Position numbers and translations under genes: made by a program
Part shown: piece after piece, positions 35,569 to 48,323 of the stretch
How positions within the stretch are numbered: the stretch's first letter is position 1
Layout of the letters: every line of letters starts with the position of its first letter
DNA from: Lenzites betulinus
Taxonomy: Eukaryota > Basidiomycota > Agaricomycetes > Polyporales > Polyporaceae
Direction: 5' to 3'
DNA length: 64,000 nucleotides
Assembly: GCA_022264855.1 (NCBI GenBank)
Contig: JABYQU010000031.1
Coordinates: 124,001 to 188,000, forward strand
Notes under the pieces: generated by a model
The model's database searches: none
What the model was told of the DNA's origin: nothing
Seen by the model: the letters and a program-made list of their open reading frames with translations, nothing else

Positions 35569-37286
35569 TCATGCTCCTAGCGCCTCCCATATGGGTGCAT
35601 CGTTCTGGCTGCTGCTGGGATGCCAGCTGAAGATGAACGATGTGGAGATGACGGCGAGGCAAAGGGACGCGGTCAGAATGAGCAGCAGCGAGGAAGGGGA
35701 GGGCGCCGAAATGCTGTGATCAACTTCTGCAACAGCGCACTGGTTCACGCTGTGCGAGACGTCAATGGCGACCGGCGAAGTAGCCAGGTCTCGCTGGGAA
35801 AGCGAACCAACAGTGTTGGTAGGTACCACATGCTGCGCGAAGGAATCAGCATCGGCATTAAGCGGCACACATTGCAGACGAAGGTACTCACATTGGCGGG
35901 GGAGTTCTCCTCAAGGGGGGATAGCGGGGTACTATCACGGACCGCAGGCGTGGGATCAGACATCGCGGTGGGGTCTTTGTGGGGTGAGATAGCGTCTGTG
36001 GGTGCGGCGTGTTTGCGGTCGGCGGTGACGACAGCATGGTGGTGGGACACATCGAGCTGCGATGGTGACCGCGCACTGAGGCCATCCAGAGTGATAGCGG
36101 CAGGGCCGGCATATTGATGAACGACGGGGCCAGTGGATAAGGAAACAACGCCATCAGCGGCGGGAGGGGAGTCGCTAACACTTGCGGCGGCAGAGCTGTA
36201 GAGCTCCTCTTCCAAAGAGGGAAGGACGAGAAGGAATGACGAATCTGGCTCAGAGCCGTACAGGCTCACACTGTTGGTGAGCTCTCGCAGCTTGTCCGCT
36301 AATGTCTGAGCGTGCTGACTGCATTCTTCAGCATGTTCAAGCCGGCCTCCAAGGTCTTCCTGGCGAGCCCACAGGTCGGCTATATCAAGAGTCATACGCT
36401 CGATGAGACCCTTGTCGGCCGTGCGCTGTGCTTGCAGCGTGGCGATATGGCGCATCGCCTGGGTCACCTGGGTCTCGAGAGCACGGATAGCGTCTGCCGA
36501 GCACTGGTGTTGCCTTTCCATGCTCTTTCGTTCGTCGGCGATGATTTCTGCAACATATATTAGATAATATGGACGCATCGAGAATGTAGTACTGACTTTG
36601 CGTCTTCAGCACGAGCTGCGTCGATTTTTGAAGGGACCCGGAAACATGATCTTGGATGAATGACATGTCTGCCTCGACAGAGCTGACCCTTTTCCCCAAA
36701 CCAGCCTATGTCATGTAGATTCAGCATCGGGGTACTCTCTCAGTGTGAAGGAGCCCACCTGATCACGCCGCACAGCACGAACTATGCGGTTGAAGCTTGT
36801 GATAGACTGACTATTATCAGCGTATTCTATGTAGGAGCCGTCGGGCAGTAGAGCGAGGCTGCGAGATGCAGTGGGACTGCTAGGTCGAGAGTCGAGTCGA
36901 CAGCCGGCGAATGATGCGGCAAGAGAGGTGAAGTCCTCATCGAGATTGTGAGGGACGTAGCCATCCACAGGAAGCCCGTCCGAGTGAGCGTCAGATTCGA
37001 AACGCTGGGAGATGGGGCTTCCCTCGGCAGAAGTACTGGAGGAGACGGAGGTTGCATCCGATATCGGATGTGGTTTAAGGGGGCTCGTGGACACAGCGTT
37101 CACCACTGCGATGATAGCAGGGCTCGCTTGTATGACAGGCTTGGGGCCAGGCAGACCGGTGCCGTCGACCAGATCTGGCTTAGAGATGTCGGCGGGGCAC
37201 GCAGCAATGATATGTGAAGCTAAAGAGATTTCTCGAGGAGGAGAGGATGGACAGGTGATCGCGTCGACTTCGCGGGGGGCATCCAT
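35569..37286 (-). CDS. Coiled-coil protein with C-terminal membrane anchor
   Basis: Four exons (37286-36759, 36705-36597, 36547-35892, 35832-35569) give 518 aa in frame. The N-terminal 170 residues are Ser/Pro-rich and acidic. A long coiled coil follows (about aa 178-290, with heptad-like ERKSMERQHQCSADAIRALE and IADLWARQEDLGGRLEHAEE), then another Ser/Pro-rich linker. The end is a hydrophobic segment LLLILTASLCLAVISTSFIF (about 480-499) and a 19-residue tail. This is the topology of a tail-anchored protein such as those of the nuclear envelope or ER, but no family is recognised. It lies 200 bp upstream of the transposase start in the same orientation. ATG at 37286 is chosen as the first ATG of the coding-like sequence; an upstream in-frame extension lacks coding character. 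Confidence 0.65.
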
Positions 37287-37622
37287 TGAGAGGGTGAGCG
37301 CGTAGGAAGAGCAAACGAGTCGGGACACGACGAGGAGGGGCCAAGATGAAGGGTGAGTGTGGCCAGGAGCAAGGGTCTTAGCGGGGAGAGCACATACTTG
37401 GCTGATGAGGAACAATGCCCTTTGTAAGGACGCGAGGGTGTGAGCGAAGAACTCCTAAGGACGCAAGGCGTGTTTTGAGGACGAAGGATAACGTCCTTTG
37501 TCTCTGGAGGTAATTGCCGGGCTCTTGGGTTATCAAACCAGCCAGCGTACTTCGAACGTTGATCACACCTGATGTCCTTCTGGGTCCCAGAGAGATCGTC
37601 AAGGAGGAAAGGAACAATATTA

Positions 37623-38375
37623 ATGGGTGATCTCGAACCTACGCCGTTGGACAGAGTTGAACGGACGCAGAGTGGTTCCGAGGTTTTCGGAGCCTTGGCA
37701 TCGACGCTCGAGCCGGTCGTGGGAACTCTTACTCACGTGCATATTGACTCGGTCAACATGATCCGAATGGTCGCCCCTCCTTCCTCAGAACTACAACCAT
37801 CCAACTTCGGCCAGGTCCTGGCCCGCCATGTACGTGTCCACACATGATACGCAACTAATCACAGCTCTCATAACTGTCAACCTATAGTTCTTCAAATCAG
37901 TGGAACTTCGACACAACGCGGCTCCCGCAGTCCACATGAGGTACGTGCTTCGTACAACATAGCGTATTTCAATAGTTGACTAACACTCTATTCAGCGGCA
38001 TTCAGATCTCCAGTGTCTCATTCACGGATATGGATGACGAAGGTCGCGCACATCTCTACCTCGTGAAGGGACGGCTCGAAGCTCTTGTTCACGCACAGGA
38101 GTACCTCGGGACTGCCTTGGAGTCATTGCGAATCACGCATGCGCACATCTGCATGGAGGTCGAGGAGTTGGGCAGATATATCATAAACCTGCCCCCGTAT
38201 ATCGACCGCACTCCAGAGCAGTTCCGTGATGAGTCTGGCACCCGCACCTCCCGTCCGCCCCCCGTTACCAAGGCTATTGTCATGAAGCTGAGAGTAAGTG
38301 TCGGTATCCAATCAATTATCACCTAGCTCGTTTCTGACATCTCCACAGGCTTGGACAAATGCTCTCCGCCGCTGA
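37623..38375 (+). CDS. Hypothetical 194-aa protein
   Basis: Exons 37623-37829, 37888-37940, 37996-38293 and 38349-38375 join in frame to 194 aa. The protein has no recognised domain. It includes an ALVHAQEYLGTALESLRITH helix-like stretch and a short basic end (AWTNALRR). Consistent splice sites support a real gene. It is divergently arranged with the coiled-coil gene (337 bp between starts), which may share a promoter region. Confidence 0.6.
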
Positions 38376-39420
38376 ACAATATTCCAGGCCTTGTACGAAG
38401 GGCGCTCTCATGGACACACCTTTTATCATCAACGTTAAACACGCTCGTTTGAATTTCTTCCTCGCTACTTACTGCAGTTTGTCATGCTCCATACGCTGTG
38501 TCGTCGTCATGTTGGTTATCTCACACTGCTTTCTGCTGCGTAATCTGTTGTTCATAATGCTACAAGTCCATACTAGTCAACGTAGCTCTGTTTTTGTCTC
38601 ATCGCCGCCTACAGCTGAAACTTCGCGGGACAGCCCCAAACTTGAAGAATGTACCGCACACAGGATAAGTACTATTATTGCCAGGTGGGAGGATGTCTCG
38701 AGTATGCTCACCTCTGCCGCCAAGCATGCATGGACGCTCTCGGTACGCCATCCCTCGTGCTCCCCACCGAGTCTTACGCCCCCGCTGCAGCGGGTACCTA
38801 CAGGTCCAGATCCTCTGCGCCGCCCGCGCGACGGGCGGTACCCACTAGTGCCGCATGCGCATACGGAGCTCCGCGCGGCGGCTAGCAGACGGTGAGTGAC
38901 TTCGCAGGACTGTTGGGAGCCCCGCGCCGACATCGTCGCCGTCAAATCGACAGCGCGCGCCGCCTGTTATGTGCCTCACGTCGCTCACGCCGTCGGCCGC
39001 ACAGCAGGACGGGTACATTCGCCCGCACAGCCGCGCGCATTGGCTTGCGCGCCCACGTAGCGGGGCCCACCGGTGAGTGCCTTCATGCGCGATGCAAGCG
39101 ACGGACTGACCTTATGTCATGAAAGAGCATCGACGAGAGCGACGGGGTAGGGCGTCCGAGTCGCGAAGCGCACGGGCGGGCGGGGCACTGTGTTGGGGCG
39201 AAGGTGTAGGTTAGTACATGGGTTTGTACGCAGGATGCGATGGGGGACGTCGTTCCTGTGGGGCGGGCGTGCGGGGCGTGTCTGGGCGTGTCAGGTGGGC
39301 GGCGGATATCGTGGATGTCGTGGACGATGCATGCACGGCGTCGCCAGGGAACGTGCTGGGCGACCGGGGGTATACTACTACCAGTAACTGTGTGTGCACG
39401 GCCGTTGAGGTGCACATGCG
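38376..39420. other. GC-rich stretch without a supported gene
   Basis: Open frames on both strands overlap and are Arg/Ala/Pro-rich, as expected from composition. A short exon-like piece (38,649-38,885; YYYCQVGGCLEYAHLCRQAC) has some protein character but no partner exons that I can place. Confidence 0.35.
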
Positions 39421-41084
39421 TCATTCAGAGACACGAGCGTCGAGTGTGCTCGTTGTTGGGAAGGTAGCAAGCCCTGCCGTCCGCGGCCGCGCGACACACT
39501 TAGGAGACGACAGGAGATGCCGCGGGAGACACGCCCGACGACGGCCGTCCTGCCCTCCCGCCTGCTCAGACGGCATCGGAAACTCGTAGCCATGCCTGCG
39601 ACAGTCCTTGCGGAGCGGTGCGGGATACGGGACGCGGGACACGATCGGGGGCTTGGCCACTCCGCGCGGTGCCCAAACGCCACAAGGGTGGCGAAGGTCA
39701 CGAAGTGTACATGCAATTGCTTGGATCGCGACGCACGTCTGCGGAGGTGTGCCATCCATGTACGAGGGCCCAAACGAGAAGTCTCGGGGCGGGGCGGGGC
39801 AGGGCGGGTGTGGGGTGATGTGGTCGTTATTCTGTGCACCGAAAACAATTGAGGGTTGTAGCCTATGATTCGGGACTGCGGAAATATTGTGATATTGTAC
39901 AAGAAAAAGATAGAAGTCATTGACAGGCCGCTCTATGGAGCCACGATCACGGTCATACACGTGGAACTGAGAGGATTGTTGATGAGGACAAAGTTCGCCG
40001 GGGACGAATGCATGGACAAGAGACTCACCGCTTTGCCCTCTTGAATACTTAACCATCTGCTTGACAGCCCAGTCCGCCTTCACCCAGGATGGCCTCCGCT
40101 CCTTCGGGGTAATTGAGAGACGTCGACCGTCCTCGCGAATATCGCCCTCTGCCAAGGGCTTCCAAGATGGCTCACCATCACCGGTTGAGTGCCAAACCCA
40201 CATACGCGGCACCTTCACACCGATGACCCGGTTTACCAAAATGTCCCCTAGCGCGAATTCCGGGCGGGTAGACAGGTCTGGGAGCTCGCGGAGAGGCGCA
40301 GAAGAAAAGCATTCCCACCAGAACGTCAAACAGTCCTTGTCCTTTGTAGAGGATATATTCTTCTTCCGCATGAAGACAGGCTCTCCATTCTACGATACAG
40401 AAAATATGAGTAAATGTACGAGTTTATTCAGGATGGACTCACCTGCTTGCCATATCGAGTCCACATAACTGCCCCGTCAGACGGCGGCAGAGGCTCGCCA
40501 CCGGTAGACACATGAGGCGCGGTCACAGATTGAGCGGAGGGCGTCGAACTGCGGCGCAAGGGTGGAGGAGCATCTTCAGAGGCGACCGAGGTCACGGAGG
40601 AGTAGCGCACAGAATCTTGGCGAGCCTTCCCCTTGCGCCCAGCATTGATGGTACGCTGTGCATCTAGATCGATGAACTTTAAGTCCGACCTCTGGCCCTG
40701 TAGTCGAGGACGAGAGGATGGGTCGGAAGTCGCTCCTTCCTTGCGCTCATCTGTAGGTTGTCGAAGTCGGGTATGGTCATCGTCGGCGTCCGACGAGTCT
40801 CCTGAGTATACTGCTTCGACCTCCCTGCGTTTCGAGTCAAGGCTGCTTTTGCTGCGACGGCTGTACAATATAAAAGTTGTTTCACACTGAATCTCTCCAT
40901 GTAACACAGCTGTATCTTACCTCGTTCCATGGCGTTTGAAGACTCGCGTGATGGTGGGCTGAACACTGCGGGCCCTCCAGGGCGCGGAGGGGGCAATGAA
41001 GTCAAGCTGAGTCACCATTGCAACATTCACGGGAACATTCGCGCTGAACCTGAATTTCATCCTCTGATTGCGCGACGGAGACAT
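39421..41084 (-). CDS. Hypothetical basic protein, three exons
   Basis: Exons 41084-40921, 40860-40443 and 40389 onward join in frame. The start is the ATG at 41084; an upstream extension begins with GTG. Exon 2 is Ser/Arg/Asp-rich (EAVYSGDSSDADDDHTRLRQ) and looks disordered. Exon 3 has folded character: a CLTFWWECFSSAPLRELPDL segment, KVPRMWVWHS and WVKADWAVKQMVKYSRGQ. The reading stays open to 39421, but beyond about 39,900 it becomes Pro/Arg-rich with GC-driven composition. The true end may be earlier (an extra intron is possible). No family is recognised. Confidence 0.5.
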
Positions 41085-41619
41085 GGTGTTAGTGAAAGCG
41101 CTGTGAGGCACTTGCGGTAGAGCAGTGGGAGAGGGAGGGATATTCGACTACAGAGGGACGCAGTCGAGGGCCGCAATAACGAAACATATGCATGCAGGAA
41201 AACAAACGTCATTGACAAGATTGGGCTGCAAGTCGGCGTGGATGGAGATGCAGTGAAGGGCCACCACTGGCGGCGCAAACGTACTTTGAGATGCATTGTT
41301 GTGATCGATACAAAGCAAGGTAAGGTGGCGCCCGCGGCCGGTATCTTGGAGAATGCACGCCCTAAGGCCCGACTTGTTCCCGGCGCCTTGATTCGATTGT
41401 TCCAACTTTCACAGGCGGCTTTGTCACCGTGGATCTGATCGTGCTCTGATCATGCTTACCCTTCATGCCATCGTGAGCCAAACCATGCCCGCCAGATCGC
41501 CAGCGGGCGTTCCTTGGTTAAGCTCAATTGCCATGTTCGTCTGTGCATCCTAGTGATATCGAGGCACACTTCTGAGAAGCTACAGCAGTAGGTTTAGTTT
41601 GAAGTTCCCTATCAAAGTT

Positions 41620-43162
41620 CTACGCAGCAAGGAACATAGCTAAGGCGAAAGCTACAAGAACGGCCGCAGCTGCGCTCCATACCGACTTCAAATATATTAG
41701 CTTAGCATTCGACAAGGTTCCAGCATGCATACTTACCACATGCACATCAAATGACAGAGGCCAGCCATCGTCTCCAGCCGTGCTTGCGGTACCTGACACT
41801 TACGTAGTGAACACAACTGGCAGGATATTGTATTTGCTCGGACTATACCTTTGGTTAAGGACTCCTCGGCCTTCCATAAGACTACAGATGGACTTGAATC
41901 ATCCAGTACGCCGCCAGCAATGAAGAACTCGTCAGCATCCTCGTAGTAGTGTGCCTAAATGATGATATTCAGCCCTAGATCAAGGCGATGTCTCGACGGT
42001 AGATCATTACCGCCAATGACAGCACTCGTCGGCCGCTACCTACATAGCTTGTCATTAGCAACATATCACGCACCGTGTTTGATAGCTTAAACTGACCGGA
42101 AATGGCGAGTGTCTGCATCTTCCTCGATGTCGATCCATCTACATACCAAATATTCACCTGTCCGACTGTACTGCCGCCTATAATCGCACGGCCGCCATGT
42201 GCGTAGACGACAGGGACCGGATAGCCTTTACCGAAGTCGTACGGAACGGTCAACACCGCGGCATCTGTGTTGATGTTGTAGATGTCAAAACCGTATACTA
42301 GATTGGATACCGCGATATGTGAACCATCTGGAGAAAGGCTGGATCTTGCCCTGACGATGTCATCGAGTTAACAACTTGGAGAGAACGTGCACATCAGATC
42401 AAAAACGTACATAAAACCAGGAGCGCTGTCTCCAAGTCTCCGTAGCACGGACCAGTTGTTTGCATCGAAAAGGCTTCACGATGTCAGCGAAGAATCTGAA
42501 TGGTCTTATAAGAACGTACTAGATACCATGTGACATGTACGTCACGACAAGGGTATCAGCACTGCGTCCAGAGCCTTTCGACCACTGGAGGCCGGTGATA
42601 ATAACTTCCTCTCCACCGGCTTCAATGGGCTTCCCGATTTCCCGTTCTTTGGTAGAATATTCTCCTTCTGTACATAAAGGTTATGTTGCAATTGTCAGTC
42701 ATAATTCTGTGTTCGAAGGACATTACTCACCTTCCTCGTTAATCTTCCAAATGAAGAGCTCGCTATGAGCTCCCGATGCAAGACGGTCTCCACAGCACGA
42801 CAGATGCTCAACCGGGTATGCATGACTCCACATCCCCAGTAAATGCAGTTTGTCCTGTATAACGATTTGCATTAGTACAGTAAGGAACGACTTCACGCGA
42901 TACTCACGGATGCAAGATGGAGAGTCATGACAGTGCCATCGCTCAGTCCGCAGAATATAATAGTTGCGTTGACCCAAGCTGTCGAGAGGATCGACGAGCC
43001 CGGAGAACAAGTGTGTAAGAGCGCTCCGGTCGTAGTCTCCCAGATGCACAATGTGCCCCCAAGATCTGAAGTCGCAAGTAGAGCGCCATTTGGCGAGAAC
43101 GAGACTTGAGTGATACCTTGCGAGTGAACATTGGGGAGTGTCCTCGCTAGTGTATATCGCAT
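41620..43162 (-). CDS. WD40-repeat protein with C-terminal membrane segment
   Basis: Exon 1 (43162-42908) starts MRYTLARTLPNVHSQGITQV and shows clear WD40 units: VSFSPNGALLATSDLGGTLC then IWETTTGALLHTC. Further blades follow in exons at 42854-42731 (LASGAHSELFIWKINEEG), from 42667 (GLQWSKGSGRSADTLVVTYM) and around 42,420-42,460. Others lie at 42,350-42,100 (GSTVGQVNIWYVDGS) and about 41,950-41,850 (a GGVLDDSSPSVVLWKAEE segment). The last exon encodes WSAAAAVLVAFALAMFLAA followed by a stop (41622-41620), a single C-terminal membrane segment. Exon borders beyond the third are approximate. WD40 propellers are protein-interaction platforms; the membrane anchor is unusual. It appears intact. Confidence 0.75.
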
Positions 43163-43664
43163 AGTGAAGTAGTATTCTGACAAGATGGGCGAACAGGAGT
43201 AGAGAGGAGGCGCGGGGACAAGGCCTACTCGCCTTCCACGTGCTCCTGCGGGCCCGGCGCGACCACGAGCACTGCTAAGTTCTGACCCAGCGCCAATCCG
43301 AAGGATGCTCTTCAAGTTGCACAAGTAGTCCTACATACTCGAGCAACGTCCGGTACGTTTATAGTCAGCTCAAAGTTTTCTATGCTAATTATCTTGCAGG
43401 CGTGTGTGGAAGGCAACACTGCGTGAGTGCCTTTCCAACAGCTGGCCGCGCAGAAGTGTTAATGGGCGTCCCGCGCAGCCTCGCGGCGCAGCCACGACTT
43501 ACTTACGCGAACTCGTGCACCCCCGCCGCCTCTCGATCGACTTGTGCGCAATATTCATCAAGAGTCCTTTGTGTGTATGAGTGCACGTACCAGATGATCA
43601 CCGATTGCTCGTATCTGTCAATAATCGTCTTTATGTACCCTCAGGACTGCTCCTCCACCTTAAG

Positions 43665-44730
43665 ATGTCGCAAATGCCGTCCACGCCATATCATCTCCCC
43701 AGCGCCGTGCGGAAATTCCTCTCCAATCACATTTCAGCTTTTGTGTAATGACCCTGTTAACCTATCACCAACGTGAGTCTCCTGCAGTTTCTGTCGCTTT
43801 CCGATGCTGAGGTTTGGAACTTATCTTCATACCAGGTATCAAGAACGTCCTGAGCATGATTGCTAAGGACGACCAGCAGTCTCTGCCGTATTCTGAACTC
43901 CTCGAACGCGGTAGGTCTGTTGCCTACGCATGCACACACTTTACTTACGTCGCCGACAGTGAGGGACTCTATGGCCCTTGATCTTATGACACCAACTCGA
44001 GGCTTTGAAAAACGAATTCGCAAGGCTGTACTGCATGAGGTGAAAGCTACCACACGGCTTCACAATAATCTACCCGTGCTCACCGCACTTTCTAGCGCTT
44101 GGCCCATCGTGTCAAGTTAGCGGTGTCCTCCAACGGTCTCTTGAAACTCACATTAACGCTTACAGGCGTCCAGTAGTAAGTTTTAAAACAACCACAGCGA
44201 GCGAGCAGTTCTGACTATCAGCAGCTTCAGGAACTTCGGAGTTCTTACACTCTACCACCATGATGAACCCAGCTTTAGGAAACTCACGGTCCGCGAGGTA
44301 AGTCCCACACCTCTTCCGCCGTGCCGTTTTGTATCCTAATCCTTGTCAGCTCCGTAAAGAAACACAATTAATTAACGATGTGCTCGCCGAGATCCGAGGA
44401 GTTATCCGTGAGGGCTACGGTGAGCAGTCACAGGCGTTCACCGACGAAGATATTCCGGGCATTGTACGACACCCATACTTTTCAATACTCCATAACACTT
44501 GGTCTCACGTGTTGCCTACAGATATCTCAACTCTTACAGAAGGCCGACAACCTTGGCGGGCAGGTAGGCCTCGCAAGCGCTTCATGACTGTAAAAATTAC
44601 TCAACTGCTTGTCCAGTATACCAAGTTATCGTCCATGTTGGCTGAAGAGCGCAAGGCTGAACGTGCTCTGCTATTCGCTAAAGCTCAGCGTGCTGTTTGT
44701 GTAGCAAAGACAGTAGATGACAACATGTAG
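43665..44730 (+). CDS. Hypothetical protein, about six exons
   Basis: It starts MSQMPSTPYHLPSAVRKFLS (ATG 43665). Later exons give an LPYSELLER segment, then DSMALDLMTPTRGFEKRIRK with AVLHEVKATTRLHNNLPVLT (about 43,970-44,100). NFGVLTLYHHDEPSFRKLTV (44,222-44,298) and a final exon 44349-44730 beginning LRKETQLINDVLAEIRGVIR follow, ending at TAG 44730. The second and third intron borders are uncertain (GTGTAA or GTGAGT donor near 43,740-43,775). The protein is helical and basic with no family recognised. It is divergent from the WD40 gene, 502 bp between starts. Confidence 0.5.
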
Positions 44731-45083
44731 AAGCTCAGCTTGGGAGTCGCCTTTCCCTGATGGGGGAGGAGGAGGGGTGCGCGCAGCCGGAGCTGCACGT
44801 GGAGCGTGTTTCGTAGCTTGTTGGAACATTTGTACACTACAAGTACATTTTAATCATGCATTGGGCGGCCGTGCGACAGTTTTTGACGATTCGACTCAGT
44901 TCGGGTGTGTTACTACTTTTGGTATGCTATTCGGACTGCGCAGTCGCATGCATTGCATTGGAGCGGGATCTAAGCTTGTTGTGATGAACATGCATTGAGA
45001 TGGCGCTGGCCGGTGGCCCCCGGTAATCCCGTTCCGCTTCGCTCGATACAATGACTATTGAACATCGAACGCTCAGCTCGGAC

Positions 45084-45993
45084 TCAGACTCCAGTGTGCT
45101 CCAGGAAGTCGATGCGATCCTGAGTTTGGGCAATCTGCTCCCTCACATCCTGATTCTACATGGGAGAAAACATCAGTAACAAACTGCAGCTTTGCGGCAC
45201 GCGGCTCACCATCTCCTCCAATGTGTCGATTGCACCAAAATTATGCCGAACCTGAAAGGGTCAGTCGCGGCGAGTCTCATTGAATTCCTGAACTCACTAA
45301 TTCAGGAAGATTTCGGGGATCGTTCAACAGCGACTCTGGTTCATGGTTCATAAGAGCTTCCTTGACACTGGCGAGCGTGCGCGCAGAACTGAGATAATCT
45401 GCCTGAGCCTTTAGAAGCGATATAAGTTATATGTACCACAGGTGACTAATAGAGACGTACAGCTTGTTTGACCGACATCTTACCAGTTCTTACATGAGTG
45501 CTTGCTATATTTGTAGTAGCGGCGTAACTGCCAGTAGAGGTATTGAGTTTAGTTATGTTATGAAAGTAAGAGGGTTTGACCACGTACCAGACAACGCCAG
45601 CGGGGCTGAGAGATATATAACGGTCGTCTCCAGATCCACTGATAATAATACTACCAGCATGCACCTGTAAAAACAGATATGAGTTGGGCCGAAGCAGTTA
45701 TGCAGGACAAACCTCGTTGTTGATGAGATCGATAATGAGCTGTGAGGGATCTGTGCTCGCCGTTCGCGACGGGTCAGCCCTATCCCAACGATTATCAACT
45801 AGTGCGAAGCCAAGTTTCAGTGACAAGAGCCCGTGCTGTGCGTAAAGACTAACATACCGCAGCGCAAGAGCTCGTTATATCTGACAGGGAATTGTTCAGC
45901 TCTACCACGCTCGCGAAGTTCTTCTTCTAGCACTAAAACCAATGATACTGAGTAATTATTGTTAAAGCGATGTGAGCTATGGGGATCCACCAT
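45084..45993 (-). CDS. Hypothetical protein, about six exons
   Basis: It starts MVDPHSSHRFNNNYSVSLVL and continues VLEEELRERGRAEQFPVRYN. A 58-nt intron is followed by VDNRWDRADPSRTASTDPSQ-LIIDLINNE and, after another intron, GSIIISGSGDDRYISLSPAG. Later exons include LASVKEALMNHEPESLLNDP and a helical end, NQDVREQIAQTQDRIDFLE, with the stop at 45086-45084. Consistent splice signals and protein-like sequence support a real gene; the function is not recognised. Confidence 0.5.
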
Positions 45994-46279
45994 CGCGAAG
46001 TCCCATGTTGGGGTAAACGAGGGCGTGGACCGTGGGCTCTGCTTGTAACTTATCAACTTGAAGCACCCGTGTACATACCCGGCTGTCCGCATTAGGTCGG
46101 GTCCCCGGAGGTCCGACTTCCCGGAGTGGACCTCAATCACCGCACACGTGCGCACTAGGGCCGGCCGACTCGGAGCACCTCGCAATGCTTCCTACGCTTT
46201 CCTACGTTCCTTCTGGCGAGTGCTGTATGGTGAGCAGATCGCAAAAGCCGCGCACAGAACAGGATGAAAGCAACTCAAT

Positions 46280-47700
46280 TTTCACGACATAGACGGTCTG
46301 CACGGATTGCGGCGGGATGATTATCGAGTACGATGCCGCCGCGGGCAAGGGTTCAGCGTGAACTGCGGTACGGTCGTCGAAGAGAACACCATCGTTAATG
46401 AGGCGCGCTGACTTCGCAGCAGCTTATCATCGCACGGAAAAGGACAATCTTGCAGGTGACTTTCGGCAAAACGAGCAATAGAGCGGCGATGGTACAGGGG
46501 ACGTTCGTCAGGTGCAAGTACGTTCGCACCCCTATCGACGCTTTCGCTCGTTCTGATGTGTGCTAGCGCACGCCCGTATGGGCGGGATGTTCGGAAGCAG
46601 GGGGAACACGGAAAGCAGAGAACAGACGATCTCGAACGGTGCGCATCTCCATATGGCACGCTGAACGCCCCCTGACCTCCCGCACAGCGAGCAGGAAGAT
46701 CCAACAAGTGGCGAACACACTCAAGCTACCCGAAGTGGTTTCCCTCGCGGCGACGCGCCTGTACACCCACGCTGTGGAGCACAAATTCACAAAGGGCCGA
46801 TAGAGCATGAACGTGGTCGCGGTCTGCCTCTACATCGCCTGCAGGCAGAAGGAGACCCGGAACTACATGCTCATCGACTTTAGCGACCTACTCCAGGTAG
46901 ACGCGTCCGCTCTCCGCCCGACCACGCGCTCACCATCACCAGGTCAACGTCTTCGAGCTCGGGCACACGTACCTCCAACTCGTGCAGACGCTCAACCTGC
47001 GGCTGCCGCTGGTCGACCCCTCGCACTACATCTCACGCTTCGCCGCGCTGCTGAAGTTCGGCGACGAGACACACCAGGTCGCGATCGACGCGATACGGCT
47101 CGTGCAGCGGTTCGACCGGGACTGGATGACGAAGGGCCGACGTCCGGCGGGGATCTGTGGCGCGTGTCTCCTGCTCGCCGCACGCATGAACAACTTTCGG
47201 TGGAGCGTGGCCGAGATCGTGCAGGTGGTGAAGATCGCGGACATGACGCTGAAGAAGCGCCTCGACGAGTTCAGGAGGACGCCGAGCGGCGCGCTGACCC
47301 CCGCGGACTTCCGGACGGTGTGGCTGGAGGACGAGATGGACCCACCGGCGTACACGAAGGGAAAGGAGCGGGAGGAGAAGGAGCGCATACTGCGTGAGAG
47401 TGGCGGAGTGCTGCCCGACGAGACAGGTGAGGGGAAAGGTAAAGGTAAGGCAAAAGCGAAAGGCAGGAAGAAGAAACGGAAGAGAGGCGAGGAGAGCGAC
47501 GAGGACGACGCAGAACCTTCACCTCCCCCTGAGGAGTCTGAGTTGGCGCACGTCCAGCCCATAAGCCTATCGCTTCTCCACCAGGGGATCTTGGCCGGAA
47601 CGACGGGCCCCCTCCCCCTGTTCCTCCCCGACGACGGAGACGACATCGCATTCACTATGTCCCCACCGACGTCTTGTTTAATGCCCCCACGCACCAAACG
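46280..47700 (+). pseudogene. BRF1: Captured BRF1 (TFIIIB subunit) gene copy, broken
   Basis: The reading matches transcription factor IIIB subunit BRF1, which recruits RNA polymerase III. It has a zinc-ribbon relic (VCTDCGGMIIEYDAA, then NCGTVVEEN one frame over, 46,292-46,390), a SREQT-type segment, and cyclin-fold pieces: KIQQVANTLKLPEVVSLAAT, then NVVAVCLYIACRQKETRNYM. The second cyclin repeat (46,960-47,330) includes LVDPSHYISRFAALLKFG and TKGRRPAGICGACLLLAARM. A Lys-rich acidic linker (GKGKGKAKAKGRKKKRKRGE) follows. Frameshifts break the zinc ribbon, and an in-frame TAG at 46801-46803 precedes the CLYIACR segment. An intron (about 46,896-46,941) is retained, so the copy came from genomic DNA. 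It covers most of BRF1 up to the linker, not the C-terminal conserved domain. Confidence 0.8.
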
Positions 47701-47702
47701 CG

Positions 47703-48083
47703 ATGCTCCCTCTCGTCGCCACCAGCGTCCTCCCCGAGCTAGATCCCTCGCTCTCAGACCCAGACCTCGGTCGCCAGTCCGACTCCATTCGCTCTGGCAT
47801 GGATCAGGAGGGCTCGCGACACAAGCCTGTCGACTACGCCCGGGACGTCTACGGGCCACCCACCAGCGGCTCTGATCTCGAGGACGGGCCTATCTCCATC
47901 TCTACGTCCTCGCCGGACCCCTCGCTGCTCCGCAGATACTCTATCGCGCACGACGCGGCGCCCTCTCCGACCTCTACGCGCTCTGCCCTGCGCAAGCTCG
48001 CTATCGCCGAGGACACCACGTCAGATGAGTCGTCGCTCAGTCGCAGTGTGGGCCATATCACGTCCCCAGTGCTCGCTCGGTAA
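47703..48083 (+). other. Open frame of unknown origin
   Basis: A 126-codon open frame, Ser/Asp/Pro-rich (for example SGSDLEDGPISISTSSPDPS), between the BRF1 relic and the Dicer-like piece. It may be a linker or another captured fragment. A GTAAGTG donor follows directly (VLAR|GTAAGT). No domain is recognised. Confidence 0.3.
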
Positions 48084-48323
48084 GTGTCCCTCTGCCCGTC
48101 TGGTTCCTGCCTGCTTCAGGCTTCCCCCTTGTCTTTGTGCGGAGTAGCCAGGAGCGCACAGTGCTAATTGCGCTACGCGGGCGCGTTCGCTGCGCCAGAA
48201 CGAGCATGCGGCCGCCGCACGGGAGCAGCGCCCCCAAGGTGCATGCCCGCGCCTTTTCACAGCTTTTCACTCCCTCTCGAGCGGAAGACTGAAAATGACA
48301 CGCCTAGCTCACCATGTCCTGCA

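Noticed and set aside
39497..39920. GC-rich + strand frames around 39.2-39.9 kb
   Set aside because: Several overlapping frames on both strands with no splice support or motif.
47026..47859. 277-codon minus-strand frame opposite BRF1
   Set aside because: It is antisense to a clear BRF1 cyclin-fold reading; Ser/Arg-rich shadow.
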